Source: Planctomycetota bacterium (lineage in GTDB: Bacteria; Planctomycetota; Phycisphaerae; UBA1845; PWPN01). Taken from it: DNA of 64,000 bases. Location: assembly GCA_022711465.1 (NCBI GenBank), contig JAKLEZ010000027.1, positions 1 through 64,000 of the forward strand, written 5' to 3'. Numbering within the stretch: position 1 is the first letter of the stretch; each line of letters begins with the position of its first letter. The translations under genes and the position numbers were made by a program. The notes under the pieces are model-generated. The model was not told the DNA's origin. It did not search any database and was given only the letters and a program-made list of their open reading frames with translations. Below, piece by piece: positions 1 through 7,842 of the stretch.

Positions 1-1
1 G

Positions 2-109
2 CCGTACGGCGACGAGGCCTGGACGCGGCGTACGGCGGTCAAGTTGGGCCTGGAAAGCAGCCTCCGCCCGGTCGGCCGGCCACGGAAGGTGACCGGGAAA
101 GCGGAATAA
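2..109 (+). CDS. C-terminal end of a REP-associated tyrosine (Y1) transposase, partial
   Basis: The frame is open from the window start and stops at TAA 107-109. The visible 35 residues read like the tail of planctomycete RAYT/IS200-like Y1 transposases: a GDEAW..RTA..LGLE segment followed by a basic GRPRK (AT-hook-like) end. The catalytic HUH and Tyr region would lie upstream, outside the window. RAYT proteins are single-copy domesticated relatives of IS200/IS605 transposases that act on REP hairpins. The identification rests on a short tail, so it is moderately sure. The last codons are duplicated just downstream. Confidence 0.6.
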   Translation, partial: PYGDEAWTRRTAVKLGLESSLRPVGRPRKVTGKAE

Positions 110-215
110 TGGCTTCTGACCCCTTTTACCCCCTGGAAAGCAGCCTCCGCCCGGTCGGCCGGCCACGGAAGGTGGTGGAGAAGGCGGATAATGGCTTCTG
201 CCCCCTTTTACCCCC
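51..215 (+). repeat. Two-copy tandem duplication of the transposase 3' end
   Basis: Unit 1 spans 51-133 (83 bp) and unit 2 spans 134-215 (82 bp). Both start TGGAAAGCAG, share an identical first 40 bases, diverge slightly in the middle, and end in CTTTTACCCCC. Unit 1 contains the stop codon of the transposase. Unit 2 repeats the last coding part in another reading context. Either replication slippage or a transposase-end duplication could produce it. Confidence 0.85.
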
Positions 216-737
216 GGAGGCGGTTCTGGCCCAAAAAGCTGCTTGCGGAACGTTTGGGATTTCTCTTGCAGCCGCAAAACAGTCAGATTACCGTATACGG
301 AGGTTGAAATACAACTATAGAGTTTCGCAAAAACAACGCACGCTACGCCAAGCAGAATAGGCTTGGTTTTGCAGGCGAAAGCGTGGTAGTCGCGGTTGCA
401 TTACTTACGCGAAAATCCATAAGCCGGAATCGGCTTTGGTTGCACAGTCGCGACAGATACGGCCATTCCTGGTGCTTTGCTGTCCTGCCGGGCACTGTGC
501 GATCAATGGTGAGGCTCGCTTGGGTCGAATAGCTGTTCAGACTGTGTCTCCAAAAGTGACCGATGCAGTCACGTGCTGGACAACCCGCGGACCCCGATGG
601 GGGGCGAGGCGGATGACCGGGCGCACACGGATAACCGCGGCGCGGGCAGAAGGAAGCGTCGGGTTGCCGGCGGACGCAGGCTCGTTCGCATGACCGACGG
701 GTCGGATTGATTCACTTTATTTCGGAGGGACGATCGA
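216..737. other. Non-coding stretch before the LamG gene
   Basis: Only short, low-quality open frames occur here (for example 109-360 and 436-693). They have unconvincing composition and no ribosome-binding site. A ribosome-binding site for the following gene (GGAGGG near 724-729) closes the region. I see no RNA gene or convincing promoter. Confidence 0.5.
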
Positions 738-3700
738 ATGCACTACCACAAACACCGCATGGGAGTGGCCCTGTTGGCGAGCGCGGCAATCGGGCTGGTG
801 GCGTCGGCCGCGACGGCTCAGGATCTCGCCGCTTATCGGGCCTTGGTGACGGGCGAGCCGTCGCTCATCAGCTACTACACCTTCGATGCGGATTCGACGG
901 TGGATGACGCGCCGGTGAATCCGCACGACGGCACGGCCGCCGGCAGCGGGGGGCAGTACATCACCGGCGTGCACAACGAGGGGCGGGCGCTGTTCCTGAA
1001 CGGGAACAACTGGGTGACCTGCGGGCCGGTCGAGGACTTTGACTTCACCAGCGGCCAGGGCACGATCGAAGCCTGGGTCAAGATCGACTTGGGCACCTTC
1101 CCGCCCTCGGGGAATTATCCGACACTGTTCGCCGTACGGACGAACGCTCCGTATGTCGTGGTCTACAATTTCCATCACTACGCCCATGACAACGCTCTGG
1201 GCGTCTCGCTCGTTTCCGGTTATCACGTTGTAGGTGGTTTTGACGTTTCCCAGGGCTGGACGCACCTGGCGATTGTGTTCAACGCCGGGCATGTGTTGAT
1301 ATACACCAACGGCAAGTTGGTGGGCGATGAGGCCGACCTGCCGCTTCCAACGACGCCCAGCGGGCTGTCCTTCCAAATTGGCTCGACCGGTGCCGAGGGC
1401 GCGAATCTGTGGCAGGGCCAGATGGATGAGATTGCCGTTTACAGCACGGCCCTCGACGCCGCCACGATCCAAAGTCACGCGGGTGCGTTCGCGCCGCTGC
1501 CTTCGCTGTCCCTCGCGAATCGGTTGTTCGTGCTTCCTGGCGACGCGGGTCCGCAGAACGTGGTGATCAACGACTTGGCGCCGGGCGCGGGCGGACAGCC
1601 CGTCAGAATCGACTACGATACGAACGTGCTGGCGGTGACGTTGGCCGGCGACACGCCGGTGACGGCCGGTAGCACGATCACCGTGAACCAGCCGGATACC
1701 ACGCTGACCCTGAAGGTGTCGGCGGTGGGCATGGGCGATACCGAGGGCGACTTCGTGGCGACAATTGACTATGCTGATCCCCGACCCGATCTGGCCTTGC
1801 CGGCGACATTCAGAGTGGCGGGTGTGCCCAGCCCGGAGTTGGCGGCCTACAAGGCGGCCGCGCTGGCCGATCCCACGCTGATCAGTTACTACAGTTTCGA
1901 TGGGGCGAATGGCACCGACAACGACCCGAACGCGCCGGTACATGACGCCACTGTGCTGAGCAGCGGCACGGCTTTTGTACCGCGCACGACGACCGGCGGC
2001 GCGGCGTTGAACGTCAGCAGCACCACCTGGATGAATTGCGGTCAGACGGCGGACTTCGCATTTACCGATGGCACGGGCACTATTGAAGCCTGGGTGCGGC
2101 TGCCTGCGGTCGGCTATCCGCAAGGCACCTGGGCGACATTGTTCAACGTGCGCGATGACAGCGACGGCGCTACCGCGTTCTCGTGGGTCATGCACTGGCC
2201 GTACGCGTACGAAATGTACTTTGGGTCGCCGGTCAGCGCCGGCTACCTGTCCTCGATCTACTTGCTGGATGATGCCTGGCATCACTTCGTGATGGTGTTC
2301 GACGCTGGCGCCGAGATCGACGCCAGTGATGACACCGTAGCGGTGTACGTGGACGGCAAGCTGGCCCGGATCGCGCCGCTCAGCTTGCCGAGCGTATACA
2401 ACAACGCTGCCTTGCTGGTCGGCTCGACGGCCGCGGCCTACAGCGCCAACTACTGGCTGGGGCAGGTGGATGAACTGGCCATCTACAGCAGTGCGTTGAC
2501 GCCGGCGCAGATCGCCGCGCACTACGGGACCATGACCATGAACGTCACGCCGGCCAGACACGAGTTCACCTGGCCGACGGCGACGGGTCCCCTGGCGGTG
2601 ACGGTGGCGCTGCCCAACGGCGAACTGGCCCCGACCGGCGGCAAGGAGGTCACGCTGACGTTCAACTCTTCGTTGGCGGTCACGTTGGGCGGCAACCCGG
2701 TCACGTCGGGTACGCCGATCACCATTCCCGCCGGCGCAAACAGCGTGAGCCTGTCCGTCGCGGCGGCCCGCGCGGGCGGCGGCACGCTGACGGCGGTGGC
2801 CGACGGCCTGCTGGCCGGCACGGCGTATTATGCGGTGCGCTTGTTGGATGGCGCCGCGACCGTCTACGTGGACGACCATTTCAGCGACAATCCTCTGAGT
2901 GATCCCGACGATTATCTGAACGCGCTGCGGCGCAATGACATCGGCCCCGGTTCGGGCTGGAACCTCGCGGGCGATATCATGCAGATGCGCGAATCCGGCG
3001 ACGCCTGGACGACGCAAGGCACGCTGGATTTTGTCTGGGACCGCAACGAGTTGGTGGGCAAGCTCACCGACGACTTCCCGGTGATGACGCCGGACGGCGT
3101 GGGCGTGGCCCTGGTGGTCTCCGACGCGCACGTCATCGTCGACAATCTGACGGCGGTCAATCGGCCAGGCGGGCAGTTTGCGGACTGCTCGCAGGAGCTG
3201 GGCCTGTTCTCGGCCAGCCGCGCCGGCCGTGACGCTGAGGCCAGCACCTACTTCGCCAGCAGCACGGGCGGTCTGGTGGTGAGCTTCTACTACGATCAGA
3301 ACGGCGGCTCCGATCCCGACACGCTGGTCGTGACCGGCAGCATCATGGCCATGAACAAGACGAAAACCACCTACGCCTTCGGCGACGATACCGGCATCAA
3401 GGTCATCGGTACGTTCGCGTTGCCCGTGCCGGTCAACCTCTCGTCGTCCATTCCGTTGATCGCGACGCTGAAGGTCAAACAGAGTGGCTGGGAAGTGGCC
3501 GTCTTCTGCGGGACGGCGATGGCGGCGTTTACGCCCACATGGGACTTGCCGGGGCTGACGGCCATACAGGGCACGCTGTCCGGCGGCTGGGACGCCAACT
3601 CGCTGGGTAATGCGGCCATCACCGACGAATTCGACGGCGGCGCGTTCGTCAACCTGTTCTACCAGGACATGGGCGATGGCCACGCGCAGGTGTCGATGGA

Positions 3701-3962
3701 TCAGGTCAAGGTGTGCACCGGTTGCCAGTTACCGCGGCCGTGCGGGGCCATTTTCGCCGACGCGGACGGCGACGACGACGTGGACCAGGTGGACTTCGGC
3801 GCGTTCCAGGCTTGCCAGGGGAGGCTGGAGTTTCTGTCCGGCCAGTGCGTGTGCTTCGATCGCGATCAAAACCAGCAGATCAACGCCACGGACCTGCAGG
3901 AGTTCGTGAATTGCTTCACCGGCCCGGCCGTGCACGTCGTGCCGGCGACTTGTAACCCCTAA
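738..3962 (+). CDS. Secreted protein with two LamG (concanavalin-like) domains and an EF-hand/Cys C-terminal tail
   Basis: This 1074-residue protein has a signal peptide at residues 1-27 ending in TAQ. Two LamG-type jelly-roll domains lie at about 35-255 and 370-600. Each opens with a LISYY.FD motif and carries the usual GTIEAWV and W.GQ.DE.A.Y signatures. A less defined beta-rich region at about 700-1000 may be another sandwich domain. The last 70 residues hold two calcium-loop (D.D.D..D) motifs alternating with cysteines, a dockerin-like tail also seen in other secreted proteins of this window. The start ATG has a GGAGGG site 8 bases upstream. It is probably an extracellular glycan-binding or adhesion protein; no catalytic domain is recognised. 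Confidence 0.85.
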   Translation: MHYHKHRMGVALLASAAIGLVASAATAQDLAAYRALVTGEPSLISYYTFDADSTVDDAPVNPHDGTAAGSGGQYITGVHNEGRALFLNGNNWVTCGPVEDFDFTSGQGTIEAWVKIDLGTFPPSGNYPTLFAVRTNAPYVVVYNFHHYAHDNALGVSLVSGYHVVGGFDVSQGWTHLAIVFNAGHVLIYTNGKLVGDEADLPLPTTPSGLSFQIGSTGAEGANLWQGQMDEIAVYSTALDAATIQSHAGAFAPLPSLSLANRLFVLPGDAGPQNVVINDLAPGAGGQPVRIDYDTNVLAVTLAGDTPVTAGSTITVNQPDTTLTLKVSAVGMGDTEGDFVATIDYADPRPDLALPATFRVAGVPSPELAAYKAAALADPTLISYYSFDGANGTDNDPNAPVHDATVLSSGTAFVPRTTTGGAALNVSSTTWMNCGQTADFAFTDGTGTIEAWVRLPAVGYPQGTWATLFNVRDDSDGATAFSWVMHWPYAYEMYFGSPVSAGYLSSIYLLDDAWHHFVMVFDAGAEIDASDDTVAVYVDGKLARIAPLSLPSVYNNAALLVGSTAAAYSANYWLGQVDELAIYSSALTPAQIAAHYGTMTMNVTPARHEFTWPTATGPLAVTVALPNGELAPTGGKEVTLTFNSSLAVTLGGNPVTSGTPITIPAGANSVSLSVAAARAGGGTLTAVADGLLAGTAYYAVRLLDGAATVYVDDHFSDNPLSDPDDYLNALRRNDIGPGSGWNLAGDIMQMRESGDAWTTQGTLDFVWDRNELVGKLTDDFPVMTPDGVGVALVVSDAHVIVDNLTAVNRPGGQFADCSQELGLFSASRAGRDAEASTYFASSTGGLVVSFYYDQNGGSDPDTLVVTGSIMAMNKTKTTYAFGDDTGIKVIGTFALPVPVNLSSSIPLIATLKVKQSGWEVAVFCGTAMAAFTPTWDLPGLTAIQGTLSGGWDANSLGNAAITDEFDGGAFVNLFYQDMGDGHAQVSMDQVKVCTGCQLPRPCGAIFADADGDDDVDQVDFGAFQACQGRLEFLSGQCVCFDRDQNQQINATDLQEFVNCFTGPAVHVVPATCNP

Positions 3963-4001
3963 GCCGCAACGGCTCAGTTGCACAGCGAGGCACCCTCCAG
4001 T

Positions 4002-4035
4002 GGGCCGCAGGCGGACTCCGGACCGTCTGCGGCCC
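4002..4035 (+). terminator. Hairpin downstream of the LamG gene
   Basis: GGGCCGCAGGCGG pairs with CCGTCTGCGGCCC (one G-T pair) around an 8-base loop, 40 bases after the LamG stop codon. No U-tract follows, so it may be a terminator or only a stable mRNA 3' end. Confidence 0.5.
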
Positions 4036-4281
4036 GCATAATGGGTTGGCGCCAAGCAACCTGCGAGAGAGGGATGTGAATTGTCTGAATCACTGAGGCC
4101 TTTCATTGAGAGCCTGTGGACTGAGCCCACTCAGGAGAGCGTAGCCGGCACCTGGAAGCAGCCCAAACGAAGACTCACGAGCCATGCTCCAGATAGAGGT
4201 ATCGCTGAAGCTGGAAGGAACGCGCTCACAGACTCACCTCAACGTGCCGCAAGTGACGACCGCCCGACCAGTCCGAGTCAG

Positions 4282-5042
4282 GGCTCCAAGAAGCTCGCGT
4301 TCACGTACGACTATATGGGCGCCGGGCGCGGAAGACCTGCTCGGTGTGTAATAATAGCGCCTGGCAGGAACTGACCGATCAATTGTTCGTCTACGACAGG
4401 TGGAACGTGGTCGAGGTTCTGGACGCCAACGCGAGCAACGCCATCCTCTCCAAGTACACCTGGGGGCTGGACATGAGCGGCCAGGCCGGTACGCCCGGCA
4501 CCGCCGGCATCCACGGCGCTGGGGGAATCAGCGGGCTGCTGGCCAGTGTCGAAACCGGCACCACCGGTTCACCCGTCCACTGGTACTTCTACGACGCCAA
4601 CGGCAACGTCGGGCAGGTCTTGGACGCGACCAACACGAACAACATCACCACGGTCGCCAGGTACGAGTACGATCCGTACGGCAACACACTATCCGCCACC
4701 GGCACCTACGCGACCGCCAACCCGTTCCGGTTCTCCACCACGTGGTTCGATACCGAAACCGGACTGTCCTACTACGGGTATCGGTACTACAACACGAGGC
4801 TGGGGAGGTGGATAAGCAGGGATCCGATTGGGGAAAGGAGTGGCCTCGATCTATATGGGTTCATTGGTATTTCACCTGCGAATCAAGTGGACCTTCTAGG
4901 GATGAATTACGTTCGTCCCCCCGCATACATTGATCGGCAACAGCCCGGAAGTTGCGGCTCGATACTACGCCACCTCGGTGGATCTCAGCGCCGGTTTCCG
5001 CCGTGCGGGTGGCCTGAACGGCGACAGCGAAGGGACCAGTAG
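4282..5042 (+). pseudogene. RHS-repeat core fragment with a frameshift
   Basis: The first frame reads up to FTYDYMG, an RHS repeat, then breaks. One base appears lost near 4318-4320. Continuing in the frame of 4320-4322 restores RRARK and then the RHS core: FVYDRW, WYFYDANGNV, YEYDPYGN, GYRYYN, GRWISRDPIG and the end ANQVDLLG. Only the last core region remains. The thousands of upstream residues of a full RHS/YD protein are absent, and the sequence after the core runs into non-homologous residues, as with variable RHS tips. It is best read as an orphan, decayed RHS tip, the debris of a polymorphic-toxin locus. Confidence 0.8.
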
Positions 5043-5187
5043 ACAGCCAGGGTGCGGTGGCGGACAAGACCATTTCGGGGCAGGACAAGTCGAGACGCCC
5101 AATTCGGCAGAAGACCAAGAAGCCCAACAAGATCAAGGATTTGGCCCCGAGTGTCCGGTAGTGTCTTATAGTGTCAAAAAGGGTTAT

Positions 5188-5260
5188 TGGGCCCGGAGGG
5201 ACTCGAACCCACGACCAAGCGATTATGAGTCGCCTGCTCTAACCACTGAGCTACGGGCCC
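5188..5260 (-). tRNA. ileX: tRNA-Ile2 (CAU anticodon, lysidine type)
   Basis: Read on the minus strand, this folds as a full cloverleaf. Its GGGCCCG acceptor stem pairs with CGGGCCC, the D-arm is GCTCAGTGGTTAGAGC, the anticodon loop is CTCATAA, and the T-arm contains GGTTCGAGTCC. The D and anticodon arms closely match the bacterial tRNA-Ile2 decoding AUA after lysidine modification, more than elongator tRNA-Met. CCA is not encoded. The 5' half (5223-5260) is the integration repeat of the adjacent element, which has regenerated an intact tRNA. Confidence 0.9.
5223..5260. repeat. attL: 38-bp direct repeat, 5' half of tRNA-Ile2
   Basis: This is identical to 17552-17589. It runs from the anticodon loop to the 5' end of the tRNA, so the crossover lies in or near the anticodon loop. 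Confidence 0.9.
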
Positions 5261-5269
5261 TAACTCATT

Positions 5270-5298
5270 CATTTACAAGCACTTGCGATTGATGTCAA
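5270..5298 (-). promoter_or_regulatory. Element-borne promoter for the regenerated tRNA
   Basis: On the minus strand a consensus -35 TTGACA (5293-5298), a 17-base spacer and TAAATG (5270-5275) end nine bases before the tRNA 5' end at 5260. The sequence lies inside the element, so the element supplies the tRNA's promoter. Confidence 0.6.
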
Positions 5299-5317
5299 GA
5301 ACCAGTATAATGGTGCT

Positions 5318-5455
5318 TGACACCCAAAGTGACACCCGATACCCTGTATTGAGCGTTTCGAGGACTTCGGCAGAGGTTCTGAGGGCGTCACCATGAGCAC
5401 CAGATTATCGGCTGGCGGGCAGAGCGGCAAGGGACCGGGTGTCAGGCGGGTGTCA
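5318..5455. promoter_or_regulatory. Candidate integrase arm-type sites, left end
   Basis: TGACACCC occurs at 5318-5325 and 5330-5337. Its complement GGGTGTCA occurs at 5437-5444 and 5448-5455, the latter inside the first integrase codons. The same octamer recurs only as an inverted pair near the other att repeat, which suggests integrase or accessory-factor binding sites. Confidence 0.5.
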
Positions 5456-6589
5456 AAGGGCTTCCCGCTCTGGCGGCACCCGTCGGGACGATGGTGCAAG
5501 AAGATCCGCCAGCGGGTGCATTACTTCGGATCGACCGCGAAAGACCCGACCGGCCAGGGCGCGCTCGACGAATGGTTGCGGGTCAAGGATGACTTGCTAG
5601 CCGGCCGGGAGCCCCGGCCCGTCCGCGAAGGGTTGACCCTGCGCGAGCTGGTGAATCGTTTCCTGTCATTTAAGCAAGGCCGAGTACAAACCGGGGAGAT
5701 TCGCCAATCGACGTGGCGGGAAAACTACAGGGTGTGCGAGACGATGATACGGCACTTCGGGAGTCGGCGAGCCGTGGCGGACCTTCAGCCGCAAGACTTC
5801 GGCGCTTTTCGGCTGGTGCTCGCTAGGGGCGTCGGTCCTGCCGAGTTGGGGAAGCGAATCGGCACCGTCAAGAGCGTCTTCACTTTCGGCTTCGACGAGG
5901 CGCTGATCGAAACGCCCGTGCGACTCGGGCGGGACTTTCGCCGGCCGTCGGCCAAGTCGATACGCCTGGAAAGGAATACTAAACCACGAACGCTGCCCAC
6001 GGCTACCCAGATGCGTCGGTTAATCGATGAAGCTGGGGTGCACCTCAGGGCGATGATTCTGCTGGCCTGTAACTGCGGCATCGGGCAGAGCGATCTTGCG
6101 AGTCTGCCCCGCTGGGCGATCGATCTTGAAAATGGCTGGCTCGATTCCGCCCGACGCAAGACCGGATGCCCGAGACGCGCCAAGTTATGGGCTGAAACCG
6201 TGGAAGCCCTGCGATTGTCGTTCGCTAAGCGGCCGGAGCCAACGGGTGAGGCCGACGGGGACCTGTGTTTCATCACGAAGTACGGCCGGCGGTTCGTGCG
6301 TTTCCAACCGAGCAAAACGGGTCACGGCGGGACTTGGGTGGATAGCGTCAACCTAGAGTTCAAGAAACTCCTGAAAGAAACGGGCGTCGAAGTTGGCGGC
6401 GGTTTCTATCGAATCCGGCACTTGTACAGGACGGTGGCCGATGGGGCTCGCGATCAGAGAGCAATCGATTTGACGATGGGCCACACTCCGACGGCGAATG
6501 ACATGTCTGCGCACTACGTTGAATCGATCGACGACAGCCGGCTCGAGGCTGTGGCCGCTCATGTCCATTTCTGGCTGTATGGCATATAG
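5393..6589 (+). CDS. int: Tyrosine recombinase/integrase of the element
   Basis: This 398-residue protein belongs to the phage integrase family. It should catalyse recombination between the tRNA-borne att sites through a Tyr-DNA intermediate. A SAM-like core-binding region lies at about 80-170 and the catalytic domain at about 200-390. Visible catalytic residues are His343 and Arg346 (RIRHLYR), His364 (MGHTP) and nucleophile Tyr375 (HYVE). The usual box I Arg in a TG.R..E motif is not obvious; that stretch reads CNCGIGQSDL, as in some planctomycete phage integrases. The gene lies 130 bases from attL, the typical position. A weak site (GAGGG) precedes the ATG. Confidence 0.9.
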   Translation: MSTRLSAGGQSGKGPGVRRVSKGFPLWRHPSGRWCKKIRQRVHYFGSTAKDPTGQGALDEWLRVKDDLLAGREPRPVREGLTLRELVNRFLSFKQGRVQTGEIRQSTWRENYRVCETMIRHFGSRRAVADLQPQDFGAFRLVLARGVGPAELGKRIGTVKSVFTFGFDEALIETPVRLGRDFRRPSAKSIRLERNTKPRTLPTATQMRRLIDEAGVHLRAMILLACNCGIGQSDLASLPRWAIDLENGWLDSARRKTGCPRRAKLWAETVEALRLSFAKRPEPTGEADGDLCFITKYGRRFVRFQPSKTGHGGTWVDSVNLEFKKLLKETGVEVGGGFYRIRHLYRTVADGARDQRAIDLTMGHTPTANDMSAHYVESIDDSRLEAVAAHVHFWLYGI

Positions 6590-6694
6590 TAACGGCGCCG
6601 GGCGGTCTCGACGGAGACCATGCGGGCCGGGCTACTGCGTTTGTTCACCTGTGCGCGGTGGCCTGGCTCGGCCCGGCCCATGACAGGTGAAGCA

Positions 6695-7186
6695 ATGGCG
6701 ACTTTCAATGACCTTCGAATTGCGGTGCTGAAGTTCTTCAAAGCTCGCGATAGGCTCGCGCGTATCCTCGCCTGCAACAACCGACCCGAGCGCGAACGCG
6801 ACCTTGCCACGATGCGGGACGAAATCATGCGGACCGTTTCGCGGTTGCCGCAGACGCCCGCCGTGGTCAAATTCGCTGTGACGTTGGAGCTGAACGGCGC
6901 CGATGAGGCCCGCAGAATCTGGCCTTCGGTCGAAGCCGAGCACACCACGCCAGCCCAGATTATTGCCGATAGGGGAAGCGTTGAATCTCGGGCTTTGGCG
7001 ATTTTGGTCGAGCATCCAGAGTGGACGGTCTCAAAGATCGCGGCGGCAGTTGGTTGCTCCCGGGCTCATATGTACAAAATGTCACGTTTTGTGGCGGCGA
7101 GGTGGCAACTGAAAAGCGGAAAATCGCGTTTCCCTCGGGGGACAAAGGACGTTAGGACCGGGCGCGTCGAGGCGTCAGACGACTAG
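6695..7186 (+). CDS. HTH protein of unknown function, element early region
   Basis: I choose the ATG at 6695 (AGGTGA site 5-6 bases upstream), giving 163 residues; the frame is open further upstream. The N-terminal half is helical and charged (a possible coiled coil). At about residues 110-135 a segment WTVSKIAAAVGCSRAHMY looks like a resolvase/Trp-repressor-like helix-turn-helix. The C-terminus is basic. It follows the integrase and precedes a non-coding stretch with GCGACAC repeats, so a regulatory DNA-binding role is plausible but not shown. Confidence 0.55.
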   Translation: MATFNDLRIAVLKFFKARDRLARILACNNRPERERDLATMRDEIMRTVSRLPQTPAVVKFAVTLELNGADEARRIWPSVEAEHTTPAQIIADRGSVESRALAILVEHPEWTVSKIAAAVGCSRAHMYKMSRFVAARWQLKSGKSRFPRGTKDVRTGRVEASDD

Positions 7187-7192
7187 CCAGCC

Positions 7193-7287
7193 GTGTCGCC
7201 AGGCGACACTTTGTGCGACACCTGGGCCAAGCCTGCCCAATAACAGTGGGCTAATCTCCATTTCTGAGCGACACACCACAGCGACAT
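7193..7287. promoter_or_regulatory. GCGACAC-rich putative operator/control region
   Basis: A perfect palindrome GTGTCGCC-A-GGCGACAC covers 7193-7209. Further GCGACAC or GCGACAT copies follow at 7215, 7268 and 7281. It lies in the only sizeable intergenic gap of the early region (7187-7328), between an HTH gene and the next operon. Confidence 0.45.
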
Positions 7288-7328
7288 TCGGCTAAGTGTG
7301 AGCCCTTTGATCGGGCCAGGAGTAGCCA

Positions 7329-7535
7329 ATGTCGTCACGAAAGCGGCATGTCCGTGAGAGAAGCCAAAGGCTGGAAGACAGCCCGGTCGTCTGGTTTTGC
7401 GTGCTTGAGGGCGCCAGGACGATGAACGACACCGTGCTAGCGAATCGTGCTTATCGTCAGCTTCGGCGACTCGGCATTACCGTCACCCATGATAGACCAG
7501 GATCGCAGCAACCGGAGGCGGCCGATGCCCGCTAA
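7329..7535 (+). CDS. Small hypothetical protein
   Basis: This 68-residue basic protein has a good AGGAG site seven bases before its ATG. No family is recognised. Its end overlaps the start of the next gene (7525), which suggests translational coupling at the start of the element's main operon. Confidence 0.5.
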   Translation: MSSRKRHVRERSQRLEDSPVVWFCVLEGARTMNDTVLANRAYRQLRRLGITVTHDRPGSQQPEAADAR

Positions 7536-7788
7536 CCAGCAGCAGTATGTCACCGCCCCAGACTGGGCTAAACGACTGGGCGTTAGTCTTCCGCACGTCT
7601 TGGCCCTCATAAACCGTGGTTCGGTCCGGGCTCTGAATGTGGCGTTGGACCCTGCGGGGCGCCCGCGATGGCGAATCCCGCTCACCGAAGTCGAGAAGTT
7701 CGAGTTGTCGCGGCTGGCGAGCCTGCCGATCAAGCCGCAACGCCGCCACAAGCGGCCGGTATTGACTGGAGTCACCGAGTACTTTTAA
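7525..7788 (+). CDS. Excisionase/MerR-like small HTH protein
   Basis: This 87-residue protein starts at an ATG with GGAGG seven bases upstream. The pattern YVTAPDWAKRLGVS.P.V..LI..GSV.A, then GRPRWRIPL.EVEKF, is that of excisionase (Xis/AlpA-like) winged-helix domains: an HTH, a wing and a helix contacting DNA. Such proteins drive excision or regulate islands. Direct position next to the replication gene fits an AlpA/Xis control role, which is inferred. Confidence 0.65.
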   Translation: MPANQQQYVTAPDWAKRLGVSLPHVLALINRGSVRALNVALDPAGRPRWRIPLTEVEKFELSRLASLPIKPQRRHKRPVLTGVTEYF

Positions 7789-7842
7789 CCATAGAAGAAA
7801 GCCCCGGCGGCAGAGAACCAACCGGGGCAGGTCTAGAAGTTC

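Noticed and set aside
717..3683. Very long minus-strand open frame opposite the LamG gene (988 codons)
   Set aside because: It has biased Arg/Val/Gly composition, lies fully opposite a well-supported secreted protein, and has no ribosome-binding site or domain. Such antisense frames are common in GC-rich DNA; similar cases at 18266, 20747, 23177, 29987, 37682 and 42447 were dismissed for the same reason.
738..3962. A cellulosome because of dockerin-like tails
   Set aside because: No cohesin or scaffoldin is seen; planctomycete EF-hand tails occur outside cellulosomes.
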